Source of the DNA: CAYPNP01 sp964412195
GTDB lineage: Bacteria > Acidobacteriota > JAAYUB01
Assembly (NCBI GenBank): GCA_964412195.1
Contig: CAYPNP010000009.1
Location: 124,001-188,000 of the forward strand
Direction: 5' to 3'
Length of the DNA stretch: 64,000 bases
Under the pieces are notes generated by a model, which saw only the letters and a program-made list of their open reading frames with translations, was not told the DNA's origin and did no database searches. A program made the translations under genes and the position numbers. Positions 35,164 through 44,542 of the stretch are shown here, piece after piece; the first letter of the stretch is position 1; the number at the start of each line of letters is the position of its first letter.

Positions 35164-36600
35164 ATGGTGCAATCGACTTCTGCCAGTCGCCGTGTGGCGT
35201 TCCGCCGACTCCGGGACCGTGGGAGGCGGGTCGTTCTGCCGGCGTTCCTGCTGGTTGCCATGATCCTGCCCGTCCGGGGCGGCCCGGACGGGCCGGCGGC
35301 TTCCCCACTGCCGACCGATCCGGCGGGCGCGTTGTCGGCGGGCGGCACGGAAAGCCTGAATTTATCCCGGGCCATCCAGCTCGCGCTGGCCAACAACCTC
35401 GCCACCCGGACCGCGGAGGAGCGGCAGAACGAGGCGGCGGCCCGCGCGCGCGAGGCGCTGGCCGCGCTGCTGCCCAACGTCGGGGCGGGGGCGTCCCAAG
35501 CCAGCTCCACCGCCAACCTGGCGGCCCTGGGATTCCAGAAAGGCTCCCTGCCCGGGCTGGACAGCACGTTCATCGGACCGTACGACACCTTCGACGCCCG
35601 GATCTACCTGGTCCAGAGCATCTTCAACTTCGGCTCCATCCGCCGCTACCAGGCGGGCAAGACCGGCGTCGAGCTGGCCGCGCTGTCCGACAAGCTGGCG
35701 CGGGAGCAGGTCGCCTCGGCGGCGGCCCTGGCCTACATCGCGGCCTGCAAGACGGAGCTGGCCGTGACGGCGGTGCAGGCAGACCTCGACCTGGCCCGCC
35801 GCCTCCTGGAACTGGCCCGGACGGAGCACGACGCGGGGGTGGCCACCGGGCTGGACGTCACCCGGGCCCAGACGCGCGTGTCGCAGGAGGAGGTCCGCCT
35901 GGCCCAGGCCCGGACCGCCGCCACCGACGCGCGGCTGCGGCTGCTGCGCGTCACCGGGCTGCCGCTGGGCAGCCGGCTGGCGCTGGCCGACCCGCTGCGC
36001 GCCGAGCGGCCGGAGGCGCCCGCCGTGGAAGCGTCGGTGACCGCGGCGCTCCAGGACCGCTGCGAGGTGAAGATTGCCGAGACGCAGGTCCGGCAGGCGG
36101 AACAGCTCCGCAGCGCGGCCAAGGGCGACCTGCTGCCGTCGGTGGATTTCGCCGGCAACTACGGCGCCAGCGGCGTGCAGCCCAATGACAACGACCTGCC
36201 GACGCGCAGCGTCGCCCTGCGGCTCAACATCCCCGTATTCAACGGCGGGGCCAACTGGGCCCGGCTGGCCGAGGCCGACAGCCGCCTCCGACAGGCCCGG
36301 CTGCAGCGGGACGACGTGAAGGCCCAGGTCGAGCAGGACGTCCGGCAGGCGGTGGACCTTCTGGCCACCTCCAACGAGCAGGTGCTGGCGGCGAACCAGT
36401 CGCTGGCGCTGGCGCAGCTGGAGCTGGCCCAGGCCCAGGACCGCTTCGCCGCCGGCGTCACCGACAACATCGAAGTGCTGAGCGCCCAGACCGCCCTGGA
36501 GAACGCCCGCCTGGCCCAGGTCCTCGTCCTGGCCCAACTCAACACCGCCCGGGTCAACCTGGCGGCAGCCCTCGGCCGGGCCGGGAGTTTCACCTGGTAA
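35164..36600 (+). CDS. TolC-family outer-membrane efflux protein
   Basis: A 478-residue outer-membrane channel. A signal-like hydrophobic stretch (VVLPAFLLVAMILPVRG) precedes two repeated outer-membrane-efflux domains: LSRAIQLALANNLATRTAEERQNEAAARAR with LPNVGAGAS, and later SAAKGDLLPSVDFAGNYG with ARLAEADSRLRQARLQ. Long amphipathic helices are typical of the TolC periplasmic tunnel. It is the first gene of an efflux operon with HlyD- and EmrB-like partners. The 224 bp upstream contain no other gene. The start at 35164 has GAGG nearby; the frame is open upstream but lacks similarity. Confidence 0.88.
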   Translation: MVQSTSASRRVAFRRLRDRGRRVVLPAFLLVAMILPVRGGPDGPAASPLPTDPAGALSAGGTESLNLSRAIQLALANNLATRTAEERQNEAAARAREALAALLPNVGAGASQASSTANLAALGFQKGSLPGLDSTFIGPYDTFDARIYLVQSIFNFGSIRRYQAGKTGVELAALSDKLAREQVASAAALAYIAACKTELAVTAVQADLDLARRLLELARTEHDAGVATGLDVTRAQTRVSQEEVRLAQARTAATDARLRLLRVTGLPLGSRLALADPLRAERPEAPAVEASVTAALQDRCEVKIAETQVRQAEQLRSAAKGDLLPSVDFAGNYGASGVQPNDNDLPTRSVALRLNIPVFNGGANWARLAEADSRLRQARLQRDDVKAQVEQDVRQAVDLLATSNEQVLAANQSLALAQLELAQAQDRFAAGVTDNIEVLSAQTALENARLAQVLVLAQLNTARVNLAAALGRAGSFTW

Positions 36601-36635
36601 TGCCCTGGAGCATCGAATCGGATGTGCAGACGACG

Positions 36636-36731
36636 ACTCACCGCAGAGGCGCGGAGACGCAGAGAAGAACAATGGGTTCCAATTCGGACATCAATTGAAT
36701 TCCTCTGCGACTCCGCGCCTCCGCGGTGAGT
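36636..36731. repeat. CGCAGAG-family hairpin within the efflux operon
   Basis: Left arm 36636-36666 (ACTCACCGCAGAGGCGCGGA...) pairs with right arm 36700-36731 (...CTCCGCGCCTCCGCGGTGAGT) around a ~33-nt loop. It separates the TolC and HlyD genes and could modulate relative expression. Confidence 0.8.
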
Positions 36732-36775
36732 GGGCATTTTCGGTATCATGAATCTGGAATCATAGCGAGGAGCGC

Positions 36776-38089
36776 ATGTCGGAAACCAACGAAGCAAAAC
36801 CGGGTGCAGGCAACTTCCGGAACGCCGTCGGCAACGGCCTGTCGAAGAAGCGCCACGCGCTGGTGGGTGCCGGCCTTTTTATCCTGGTGCTGGCCGTGGC
36901 CGTGGCGGCCTACCTGATCCACATCTCCGCCCACGAGTCCACCGACGACGCCTTCATCGAGGCGCACGTGATCCCCATCAGCCCCCGGGTGGGCGGGACC
37001 GTGCAGCGGGTTCTGGTCGACGACAACCAGGTGGTGAAGGCGGGCGACCTCCTGGTGGAGATCGACCCGCGGGACTTCGAGGTCCGCCTGGAGCAGGCCC
37101 GCGCGGCCCTGCTGGCGGCCCAGACCCGGCGGCAGGGGGCGAAGGTCAGCGTCGATCTGACCGCAGCCACCACCTCGGCCGGGCTGGCCCAGGCCGAGGC
37201 GTCGGTGCAGGCCGCCCAGGCGATGGCGGACGCGGCCCGCAGCCGGCTCCGGCAGGCCGAGGCGCAGGTCGCCGCGGCCCGGGCCGCCCAGGCCCAGGTG
37301 CAGGCGGAGGTGGCCGCCGCCGAGGCCGACGCCACCCGGGCCGACGCGGACCTCCAGCGCTACCGGCTCCTGTTCGAGAAGGACGAGATCTCCCGGCAGC
37401 AACTGGACCACGCCGACGCTTCGGCCAAGGCGGCCGGGGCCCACCTGGCGGCGGCCCAGGCAGGTGTCGCCGCCGCCGAGGCCCAGGTGAAGCAGAGCGA
37501 GGCGGCGCTGGCCGCGGCCCGGGACGGCGCCCAGGAGGCGTCTTCCCGGGTCGGCGAGGCGAAAGCCCGGCTGGCCGCGGCGCGGACCGCCCCCCAGCAG
37601 GTCGCCCTCAGCCGGTCGCAGGAAGAGACTGCCGGCGCCGAAATCGCCCGGCTGCAGGCGGCCGTCCGGCAGGCCGAGCTGGAGCTTTCCTACACCCGCA
37701 TCACCGCGCCCTCCGACGGCCGGGTGACCCGCAAGTCCGTGGAGGCGGGCGCCACGGTGGCGCCCGGCCAGGCCCTGCTGGCCGTGGTCGCGCCGGACGT
37801 CTGGGTGGTCGCCAACTTCAAGGAAACCCAGCTGGAGAAAATGCGGATCGGCCAGAAGGTGGACATCGACGTCGACGCATACCCGGACAAGACCTTCCGC
37901 GGGCACGTCGACAGCATCCAAGCCGGCACGGGCTCCCGCTTCAGCCTGCTGCCGCCGGAGAACGCCACCGGCAACTACGTCAAAGTGATCCAGCGGGTGC
38001 CGGTCAAGATCGTTTTCGACGAAGCGCCGGACACGGCCCACCCCCTGGCGCCGGGGATGTCGGTGGTGCCGGTGGTGCACGTGAAATGA
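36776..38089 (+). CDS. HlyD/EmrA-family membrane fusion protein
   Basis: A 437-residue periplasmic adaptor anchored by one N-terminal helix (ALVGAGLFILVLAVAVAAYLI). The lipoyl-like half motifs flank a very long alanine-rich coiled coil (residues ~105-300). The first is DDAFIEAHVIPISPRVGGTV and the second is ITAPSDGRVTRKSVEAGATV. The C-terminal beta-barrel contains VDIDVDAYPDKTFRGHVDSI. It links the EmrB-like pump to the TolC-like channel. AGGAG precedes the ATG. Its stop overlaps the next start (ATGA at 38086), so both are translated together. Expected substrates are hydrophobic drugs or metabolites. Confidence 0.9.
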   Translation: MSETNEAKPGAGNFRNAVGNGLSKKRHALVGAGLFILVLAVAVAAYLIHISAHESTDDAFIEAHVIPISPRVGGTVQRVLVDDNQVVKAGDLLVEIDPRDFEVRLEQARAALLAAQTRRQGAKVSVDLTAATTSAGLAQAEASVQAAQAMADAARSRLRQAEAQVAAARAAQAQVQAEVAAAEADATRADADLQRYRLLFEKDEISRQQLDHADASAKAAGAHLAAAQAGVAAAEAQVKQSEAALAAARDGAQEASSRVGEAKARLAAARTAPQQVALSRSQEETAGAEIARLQAAVRQAELELSYTRITAPSDGRVTRKSVEAGATVAPGQALLAVVAPDVWVVANFKETQLEKMRIGQKVDIDVDAYPDKTFRGHVDSIQAGTGSRFSLLPPENATGNYVKVIQRVPVKIVFDEAPDTAHPLAPGMSVVPVVHVK

Positions 38090-39690
38090 ACCCGGCCGGA
38101 GGTTTCGCGGCCGGGGCCGCCGACGCCTGGCGGCCCCGCTACAGCCCGTGGCTGATCGGGCTGGTGGTCACCATGGCCACGTTCATGGAGGTGCTGGACA
38201 CCAGCGTCGCCAACGTGGCCCTGCCGCACATCGCCGGCAACCTGTCCGCCAGCGTCGACGAGGCCACCTGGGTGCTGACCTCCTACCTGGTCTCCAACGC
38301 CATCATCCTGCCGCTGTCGGGCTGGTTCTCGGCCCTGATCGGGCGGAAGCGCTACTACCGCATCTGCGTGCTCCTGTTCACCCTCAGCTCCCTGCTGTGC
38401 GGGCTGGCCCCCAACCTCGGGCTGCTGGTCTTCTTCCGCATCCTCCAGGGGATCGGCGGCGGCGGCCTGCAGCCCAGCGAGCAGGCCATCCTGGTGGACA
38501 CCTACCCGCCCGAGAAGCGCAGCATGGGCATGGCGCTCTACGGCGTGGCGGTGGTCTGCGCCCCCATCATCGGCCCCACCCTGGGCGGCTGGATCACCGA
38601 CAACTACAGCTGGCGCTGGATCTTCCTGATCAACATCCCGGTGGGCATCCTGTCGCTGATCCTGACCTCCTTCATGCTGGAGGACCCGCCGTACATGACC
38701 CGCAAGAAGCTGGGCCCGGGCTTCCGGATCGACTACATCGGCCTGGGCCTGCTGGCCGTCGGCCTGGGCGCGCTGCAGATCATGCTGGACAAGGGCGAGC
38801 GCGAGGACTGGTTCTCGTCCCGCTTCATCATCGGCTGCGCCGCGGTGGCGGCGGCGGCACTGCTGGCGGCGGCGGTCTACGAGTGGCGCCACAGGGACCC
38901 GGTGGTGGACCTGCACCTGCTGAAGGACCGCAACTTCCTGCTGGCCGCCGTCACCCTGTTCATGCTGGGCTTCGTCCTGTACGGCAGCACGGTGCTGCTG
39001 CCGCTGTTCCTGCAGACGCTGATGGGCTACACGGCCACGCTGGCGGGGATGGCGCTGTCGCCGGGCGGCTTCGTGACCATGCTGCTGATGCCGCTGGTGG
39101 GCTTCCTGCTGACCCGCTTCCAGCCGCGCTGGCTGATCATGCTGGGGCTGGCCATCGCCGGCATGTCCATGTTGTACATGACCGGCTTCACGCTGGGCAT
39201 CGACTTCGAGACGGCCGTGCTGTCCCGCGTCTTCCTGGCCGGGGGGCTGGCCTTCCTCTTCGTGCCCATCAACACCGCCGCCTTCTCCTTCATCCCGCGG
39301 GAGAAGGTCAACCACGGCACCGGCCTGATCAACCTGGCCCGCAACATCGGCGGCAGCGTCGGCATTGCCAACGTGGTGACGCTGCTGGCCCGCCGCACCC
39401 AGTACCATCAGAACGTCCTGGTCAGCCACCTGACGCCCTTCGACGCGGCCTACCGGCAGTTCCTGGAGCAGGCGCGGCAGTTCCTGGCTTCCTTCGGCGG
39501 CGACCCGGTCCAGGCCGCGGCCCGCGCCCAGGCCCTGGTCTACGGCCTGGTCCAGCGGCAGGCGGCGATGCTGGCGTTCATCGATGACTTCTGGCTGCTG
39601 GGGGTGACCTGCCTGTCGATCATCCCGCTGATGCTGCTGATGAAGAAGAGCCGCCCGCATGGGAAGAGCGCTCCGGTCATGGTGGAGTGA
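38086..39690 (+). CDS. DHA2-family MFS drug exporter (EmrB/QacA type)
   Basis: A 534-residue inner-membrane proton antiporter with about 14 helices. Diagnostic sequences are LDTSVANVALPHIAGNLSAS in helix 1, WVLTSYLVSNAIILPLSGWF, RILQGIGGGGLQPSEQAI, and GPTLGGWITDNYSWRWIFLINIPVG (motif C and the following WRWIFLIN). These are those of EmrB. It completes the tripartite efflux system. There are no sharply binding residues from which to name a substrate. No regulator gene is adjacent. Confidence 0.93.
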   Translation: MNPAGGFAAGAADAWRPRYSPWLIGLVVTMATFMEVLDTSVANVALPHIAGNLSASVDEATWVLTSYLVSNAIILPLSGWFSALIGRKRYYRICVLLFTLSSLLCGLAPNLGLLVFFRILQGIGGGGLQPSEQAILVDTYPPEKRSMGMALYGVAVVCAPIIGPTLGGWITDNYSWRWIFLINIPVGILSLILTSFMLEDPPYMTRKKLGPGFRIDYIGLGLLAVGLGALQIMLDKGEREDWFSSRFIIGCAAVAAAALLAAAVYEWRHRDPVVDLHLLKDRNFLLAAVTLFMLGFVLYGSTVLLPLFLQTLMGYTATLAGMALSPGGFVTMLLMPLVGFLLTRFQPRWLIMLGLAIAGMSMLYMTGFTLGIDFETAVLSRVFLAGGLAFLFVPINTAAFSFIPREKVNHGTGLINLARNIGGSVGIANVVTLLARRTQYHQNVLVSHLTPFDAAYRQFLEQARQFLASFGGDPVQAAARAQALVYGLVQRQAAMLAFIDDFWLLGVTCLSIIPLMLLMKKSRPHGKSAPVMVE

Positions 39691-39887
39691 GATCGAGCCG
39701 ATCGAGATCTTTCTGAGCCTTTCCGAGCCGAACATTGAACAGCGAACATTGAACATCGAACTTCGAAGTCGGAGGGCAGTCCCTCGGAATTCCTGGTTCC
39801 CGGATCCCGTTCAGCGTTCGAAGTTCGACGGTGGACGTTCGGCGTTCGGTTCCCGCTTGGCGGCATTTGCGCCTTTGCGGCGAAGAT
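39691..39887. repeat. GAACATTGAACATCG-family repeats between convergent genes
   Basis: GAACATTGAACAGCGAACAT units (39732-39765) face TTCGAAGTTCGACGGTGGACG units (39817-39848), so the 197-bp gap between the exporter and the minus-strand beta-helix gene can fold into a hairpin. No gene is seen. Confidence 0.65.
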
Positions 39888-41300
39888 TCACCAGTTGATC
39901 ACCGCGGTCGCGGCGGCGGCGATGTCGATCCCGCTGGCGCAGGCGGTGCCGCGCGACGGCGTGGCCGTGTCCCAGCTGTTGAAGCGGGCGCCGAAGACAC
40001 CGCCGGCCTCCACCCACAGGTCGCAGTTCGTGTTGCCGACGATGAAGTTGCCGCCCGGGCTGAAGGTCAGGCCGCCGCCCAAGTCGGGATCGGCCTCGCC
40101 GCCCACGTGGATGCCAACCAGGTTGTCGGTCACCAGGTTGTTGTACAGGATCGGCAGCCCGCTGGGGATCTCGATCCCGGCGGCGCCGCAGTGCATCACC
40201 CGGCAGCCGTCCACGGTGATGGTGGTGCTGGTGTAGATCCCCGCACCCTGGGGATTGATCACGGTGACGTCGGCGATCATCCCCTTGTACTCGCCGGCGA
40301 CGGCGCAGTGGACCGGGTAGCCGGCCCGGGTGCCGCCGCCCAGGATGCAGACGCCGGTGGCGTCCTCGCCCCGGATCAGCATGCAGTAGGCCAGGACGAT
40401 GGGGAACGTCTCGCCGGAGGCGGCGCTGTACAGGCCGGGCAGCAGGTAGATGGTGGTGCCGCGGTCGCCCGCAGACTGGGCCTTCTTGATGGTCTTGTAC
40501 GGCTTGGCCAGGCTGCCGTCGTTGAATCCGTCGTTGCCGAGCAGCGGGTTGACAAAGAGGGTGCGGGAGTTGCTCCAGGGCAGGACGTCATGGACCGCCG
40601 GCAGCGAGGTGAAGAGCGCCCCTTCGGTGCGCAGCCCCATGGCCGCCACCGGCGTGAGGGAATCCACCTGGACATAACCGTCGAGGGAGGCGATCCCCGG
40701 GAAGAGCAGGGGATTGGACAGGAAGGCGGTGAACTTACCCTTGGCCGGCAGGTTCACCGTGCGGGTGCCGATCGTCTGGCCCTGGCCGTCCACCAGCTTC
40801 AGCGTGGCGTCGCCCGCGGTGTCGGTGGGGTTGACCAGCGCCACGCCGGTGTCCACCCCGGCGGCGGTGTCCAGGGCCGCCGGCAGGATGCTCAGCGTGT
40901 CCGAGCGGGCGGGGATCACGGCGGCGGTGGCCGCGGGGGCGCTGTCCACCGTGTATTGGTAAGCCGAGGAGACGGCGAAGGGGCCTCCGCCCACCGCCAG
41001 GGCCCAGCCGCTCTGGATGCCGGTGAACTGGCCGGAGATGACTGCCGTCGCCGTCTGGAGCGGGGCCAGGTTGAAGTCCAGCCGGTCGAAGGTGCCGAAG
41101 TTGGAGGGCACCGTCCAGCGGCTGCCGTCCTCCTTGTAGAAGTGGACGAAGACCCACTGGGACTGGCCGGGCAGCAGGTTGGTCACCGTGACGGTGGTCA
41201 CGTAGCCGCTGCCCACCACGACGTGGGGCAGGTACTGGGGATTGGCCGCCAGCACCCCCGACAGGATGACGAATATCGCCACCAGCAAGCGCGCTTTCAT
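39888..41300 (-). CDS. Secreted DUF1565-like parallel beta-helix protein
   Basis: A 470-residue exported protein with a signal peptide (MKARLLVAIFVILSGVLA). The N-terminal ~240 residues form beta-rich domains (VTVTNLLPGQSQWVFVHFYKEDG) that I cannot name. From about residue 245 the sequence matches DUF1565: LFVNPLLGNDGFNDGSLAKPYKTIKKA, then turns of a right-handed beta-helix (IYLLPGLYSAASGETFPIVL; GAGIYTSTTITVDGCRVMHCG). AGGAGG lies 8 nt before the ATG. Such proteins may bind or process polysaccharide, which is inference. Confidence 0.8.
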   Translation of the reverse strand: MKARLLVAIFVILSGVLAANPQYLPHVVVGSGYVTTVTVTNLLPGQSQWVFVHFYKEDGSRWTVPSNFGTFDRLDFNLAPLQTATAVISGQFTGIQSGWALAVGGGPFAVSSAYQYTVDSAPAATAAVIPARSDTLSILPAALDTAAGVDTGVALVNPTDTAGDATLKLVDGQGQTIGTRTVNLPAKGKFTAFLSNPLLFPGIASLDGYVQVDSLTPVAAMGLRTEGALFTSLPAVHDVLPWSNSRTLFVNPLLGNDGFNDGSLAKPYKTIKKAQSAGDRGTTIYLLPGLYSAASGETFPIVLAYCMLIRGEDATGVCILGGGTRAGYPVHCAVAGEYKGMIADVTVINPQGAGIYTSTTITVDGCRVMHCGAAGIEIPSGLPILYNNLVTDNLVGIHVGGEADPDLGGGLTFSPGGNFIVGNTNCDLWVEAGGVFGARFNSWDTATPSRGTACASGIDIAAAATAVINW

Positions 41301-41405
41301 GGCTCGAACCTCCTGGGAGATCTGAAGACATTATAGCATTCCGGGGACCGGCCGACGGCTGTGGTATACTGGCGCCGCTCCGGATTCCCCGGCAAAGGAC
41401 GGCCC

Positions 41406-43004
41406 GTGACGCGCACCCGCAGGGCACAGGTTTTCTGGATGATGGCGTGCATCGCCGCCGTCCACTGCCTGTTCGGGCTTGGCCTCTATCCCCGCTTGAA
41501 GAGCCGGGTCCCCTATTTCCTCCAGGACCGGGACTTCTACGCCGACATCGCCGCCAACCTGGCGGCGGGCCGGGGCTACTCGCTGGGCCCGGAAGTCGGC
41601 AACCCCGACCGGGGGCCCCACCATCCCACCCTCCGGCGCATGCCGGCCTACCCCCTCCTCTTGGCGGTGCTCGACCGGCTGGCGGGACCTTCCCCGGCCG
41701 CCCTGTTCCTGCTGCAGCTCGGCCTGGTCCTGGCCGCCTGCGCCTGGATCTACCGGATCGGCGCCCGGCTCGACCACCTCACCGGGCTGCTGGCCATGCT
41801 CCTGCTGGGGGTGTACCCGCAGGTGATCGTCTACGCGCCGCGGGCTTACTCGGAAACCCTGCTGGTTTTTTTTGTCTGCGGGACGCTGTACGCGGCGCTC
41901 CGCTTCCTGGAGGACGGGCGTTGGGGATCGCTCGCCGCCGCGGCCGCCCTGGCAGCCGGCGCCTGGCTGACCCGCTCCACCGTGGGCCTGTGGCTGGTCC
42001 CCATGGCCGCCCTGCTGCTCCGCGCGGACGCCGCGCGGGGGCGGCGGCTCAAGGTGGCGCTGGCGGCCGCGGGCATCTTTGCCCTGCTGCTGGCGCCCTG
42101 GGCGGTGCGGAACTGGAGAGTGTCGGGCTCGATCGTGCCGGGCACCACCTGGAACACGCGCTCCGCCCTGGCCGGGCTGCGTGTGATGACGCAGCCGCTG
42201 GGGGAACGGTTCTCCCGGCGGCTGGACGAGGTGTGCCACGACTGGATGAACCGGGAGATCGAACGCCGGATTGGCCCGGTGGACAGCGCCGCCCAGGAGG
42301 TGCGGGAGTCCGGCGAGTGGAGCCGGCTCTACCGCGAGGAGGTCCTGGCCCGGCCGCTGGCGGCCGTCCAGGCGGCGGTCCGCGGCTTCTTTCGGGTGTT
42401 CTTCCTGACGGCCTCGACACCCATGCGGGTGATCGTCGGGCTGTTCAACCTGATGCTGGCGTTCCTGGCGACAGTGGGCGTGGCCCTGGCGGGCCGGGAA
42501 AGCGAACATCGAACATCGAACATCGAACATCCAACATCGAAATCCGATCCGCAGACCGCGAACCAGCAACTCACCACAGAGGCACAGAGGACACAGAGTG
42601 ATACCCTAGTTTCCAATCCGCAATCCGCAATCCGCAATCCGCCATTGCCGCAATCCGCAGTCCGCAATCCGGAGATGGACCACGAACCACACGAACCAGA
42701 CGATGGGGATTCAAACTACAATCGGGAGACCCACCACGAAATACACGAAAGGATTGAAACTGCAATCCTACGAGCCCCGAGCCCCGAGCCCCGAGCCCCC
42801 CAATCCGCATTCCTCACTTTCACCATGATCCTGTGGTGGGTGGTGGGCACCACGTACGTGTTCTACAGCGTCGTCTACCCGCTGGCCCGGTACGTGCTCG
42901 CGGCGGTGCCGGCGCTGGCGGTGCTGGCTGCGGCGGGCGGCGTGCGCCTGGCCCGGCGCCGGTTCGGCGACGCCCGCGTGGACGCCTTCACCTCCCGCCT
43001 CTGA
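41406..43004 (+). CDS. GT39-like membrane glycosyltransferase with an in-frame repeat insertion
   Basis: A 532-residue multi-pass protein from GTG 41406. The start DRDFYADIAANLAAGRGYSLGPE, with the acidic pair in the first periplasmic loop, and RMPAYPLLLAV are typical of GT39/ArnT/PMT-type transferases, which use a lipid-linked sugar. Roughly residues 365-470 (42498-42815) are a hydrophilic segment encoded by at least five intergenic repeat families. After it the last hydrophobic helices (LWWVVGTTYVFYSVVYPLARYVL) resume in the same frame. Without the insertion the protein would have ordinary length. Whether it still works is unknown. Confidence 0.8.
   Translation: MTRTRRAQVFWMMACIAAVHCLFGLGLYPRLKSRVPYFLQDRDFYADIAANLAAGRGYSLGPEVGNPDRGPHHPTLRRMPAYPLLLAVLDRLAGPSPAALFLLQLGLVLAACAWIYRIGARLDHLTGLLAMLLLGVYPQVIVYAPRAYSETLLVFFVCGTLYAALRFLEDGRWGSLAAAAALAAGAWLTRSTVGLWLVPMAALLLRADAARGRRLKVALAAAGIFALLLAPWAVRNWRVSGSIVPGTTWNTRSALAGLRVMTQPLGERFSRRLDEVCHDWMNREIERRIGPVDSAAQEVRESGEWSRLYREEVLARPLAAVQAAVRGFFRVFFLTASTPMRVIVGLFNLMLAFLATVGVALAGRESEHRTSNIEHPTSKSDPQTANQQLTTEAQRTQSDTLVSNPQSAIRNPPLPQSAVRNPEMDHEPHEPDDGDSNYNRETHHEIHERIETAILRAPSPEPRAPQSAFLTFTMILWWVVGTTYVFYSVVYPLARYVLAAVPALAVLAAAGGVRLARRRFGDARVDAFTSRL
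42498..42815 (+). repeat. In-frame multi-family repeat cassette inside the glycosyltransferase gene
   Basis: Families in order: GAACATCGAACATC (42503-42540), ACCACAGAGGCACAGAGGAC (42572-42599), CAATCCGCAATCCGC (42613-42670), CCACGAACCACACGAACC with AAATACACGAAAGG (42679-42753), and GAGCCCCGAGCCCCGAG (42771-42800). It contains no stop codon in the gene's frame, although each family contains stops in other frames. It sits in a loop between predicted membrane helices. Confidence 0.85.
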
Positions 43005-43099
43005 TTCCGGAAGATCCCCATCAATCAGTTCAACGCGGATTTCCGCGGATCCGCTGTGAGCGTCGCTGATCAAACCTGAGGCTCTCTCGGCGCCGATCA

Positions 43100-44479
43100 T
43101 CATTCATCTGCGTTGAATGACCCGCTGTCTTCTCCTTCGGCGGGAGGCCAGTTGACAGCCAGGGCGGCCAGGAATGGAAAGATGTTTTTCAGCGGGTGGT
43201 AGAGGACGGTAATATCCACCCAGTTATGGGTCCATACAGCAAAAAATGCCCATCCGAGGCAGAAGGCTGCCCGGGTTTCCCGACTACTGTGTGGTTTCCT
43301 GTGGAAGCGCCGGTACAGGATCACCACAAATAGGCAGCCTGCAGCCGGCCAGGCGAGACCGCCAACCAGGCCCATTTCAGCCAACCACTGGAAAGGCAGG
43401 TTGTGCGCCCCGGTTTGATAAAAAACGAAGTCTTGCACGCCATGGATATATCCCATGGAATGCAGGGTGAAATTTCCCGGTCCGACACCAAACCAGGGAT
43501 GGTCCCGCCACATCTGATAGCATCCACGCAACGCGGACAATCTGTCCAGAATGCTCGTATCCATCCTGACTTGGGATGTTCTGGTCCTCATTGTGAGGGC
43601 TTCAGGGATTGTCACCCGATCCTGGAGCGTGGGATTGGGAGATTTTTCGGTGTGATCGCCCCATTGGCTCTTCAGGTAGGGTTCGATCAACCAGCCAGCG
43701 AGGAAAAGACTACCGATCAATAGCAAACATACGATACCGGTCAGGAACCATTTCCGCCTGGCGATCACAAAAATCAAAACCATGAGTGACAACCCGGCAA
43801 AGAGGGCGAGGGAAGCACCCCGGGAATCTGAATTGCGGAGTGCGACGAGAAGGAGCGGGACGAGAATCCATGCCCAGAAAGTCCTCCTCCACTTGACTCG
43901 TCGGGCTTCAGCGAATAGGAAGAAACAGGCGACGGGGATCACTGCCGACAGGAAACCGCCAAATTGGTTTGGATTGGTGAAGCTGCCGGCGGCACGGATT
44001 CCATCCTCATATATCAAGGCTGGTGGCAAAATGCTGGGCCAGTAGGCCTGGAAGAGCGCAATCATCGCCTCAATGGCGGACAATCCCATCAGCACGCTGA
44101 GGTAGCGGCTTGCAATGACACCACCTGAACCCGTGTTGCAAAAGTAGCCGGCCCCAAAAAAAGCGGCCGCGATCAGGAGAGTCAACCATTCAATAGGGCG
44201 GTTGGAAAGGAATTGGTGACAGGCCAGGGTGACGAGGATCCACACGCTCCATAGCAAAGTCAGCAGAATTCCAGCCTGCTCCGTGCGGTTGATCGAATGC
44301 TGAAGCCAAAGACGGCCGATCCAGAGCAGGGATAGAACCACGATCATCGCTGTCAGCACGGAGTTTGTGTAGAACTGAATCTTCGGAGGCAGACATAACG
44401 TGATGATCAGAAATGTAGCCAGCACCCATGCAGAGTTTGGATTGTTCCAAATCCAACCGTCATGAAGAATCTGCCGCAT
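43100..44479 (-). CDS. O-antigen ligase/polymerase family membrane protein
   Basis: About 459 residues with roughly 11 transmembrane helices and one large extracytoplasmic loop. The family signature is SFTNPNQFGGFLSAVIPVA in the middle, and HPWFGVGPGNF ... GAHNLPFQWLAEMGLVGGLAWPAAG near the C-terminus. This is the O-antigen ligase (WaaL)/Wzy_C superfamily. It could ligate polymer to lipid A core or polymerise repeats; a second polymerase-like gene lies at 53785. I favour ATG 44479 because GAGG lies upstream; an in-frame ATG at 44542 is possible. It is divergent from the rest of the locus. Its last codons (SGSFNADE) read into a TTCAACGCAGATGAA-type repeat. Confidence 0.8.
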   Translation of the reverse strand: MRQILHDGWIWNNPNSAWVLATFLIITLCLPPKIQFYTNSVLTAMIVVLSLLWIGRLWLQHSINRTEQAGILLTLLWSVWILVTLACHQFLSNRPIEWLTLLIAAAFFGAGYFCNTGSGGVIASRYLSVLMGLSAIEAMIALFQAYWPSILPPALIYEDGIRAAGSFTNPNQFGGFLSAVIPVACFFLFAEARRVKWRRTFWAWILVPLLLVALRNSDSRGASLALFAGLSLMVLIFVIARRKWFLTGIVCLLLIGSLFLAGWLIEPYLKSQWGDHTEKSPNPTLQDRVTIPEALTMRTRTSQVRMDTSILDRLSALRGCYQMWRDHPWFGVGPGNFTLHSMGYIHGVQDFVFYQTGAHNLPFQWLAEMGLVGGLAWPAAGCLFVVILYRRFHRKPHSSRETRAAFCLGWAFFAVWTHNWVDITVLYHPLKNIFPFLAALAVNWPPAEGEDSGSFNADE

Positions 44480-44542
44480 CAAGCCTCGGAGTTTTCCCAA
44501 GTTTCCTGGGAAGAAAGGGAAATCCGATCCAATATTACACAT

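Noticed and set aside
41406..43004. Pseudogene caused by repeat insertion
   Set aside because: The frame is intact across the whole insertion and the final transmembrane helices stay in frame, so it is annotated as coding, with doubt about function.
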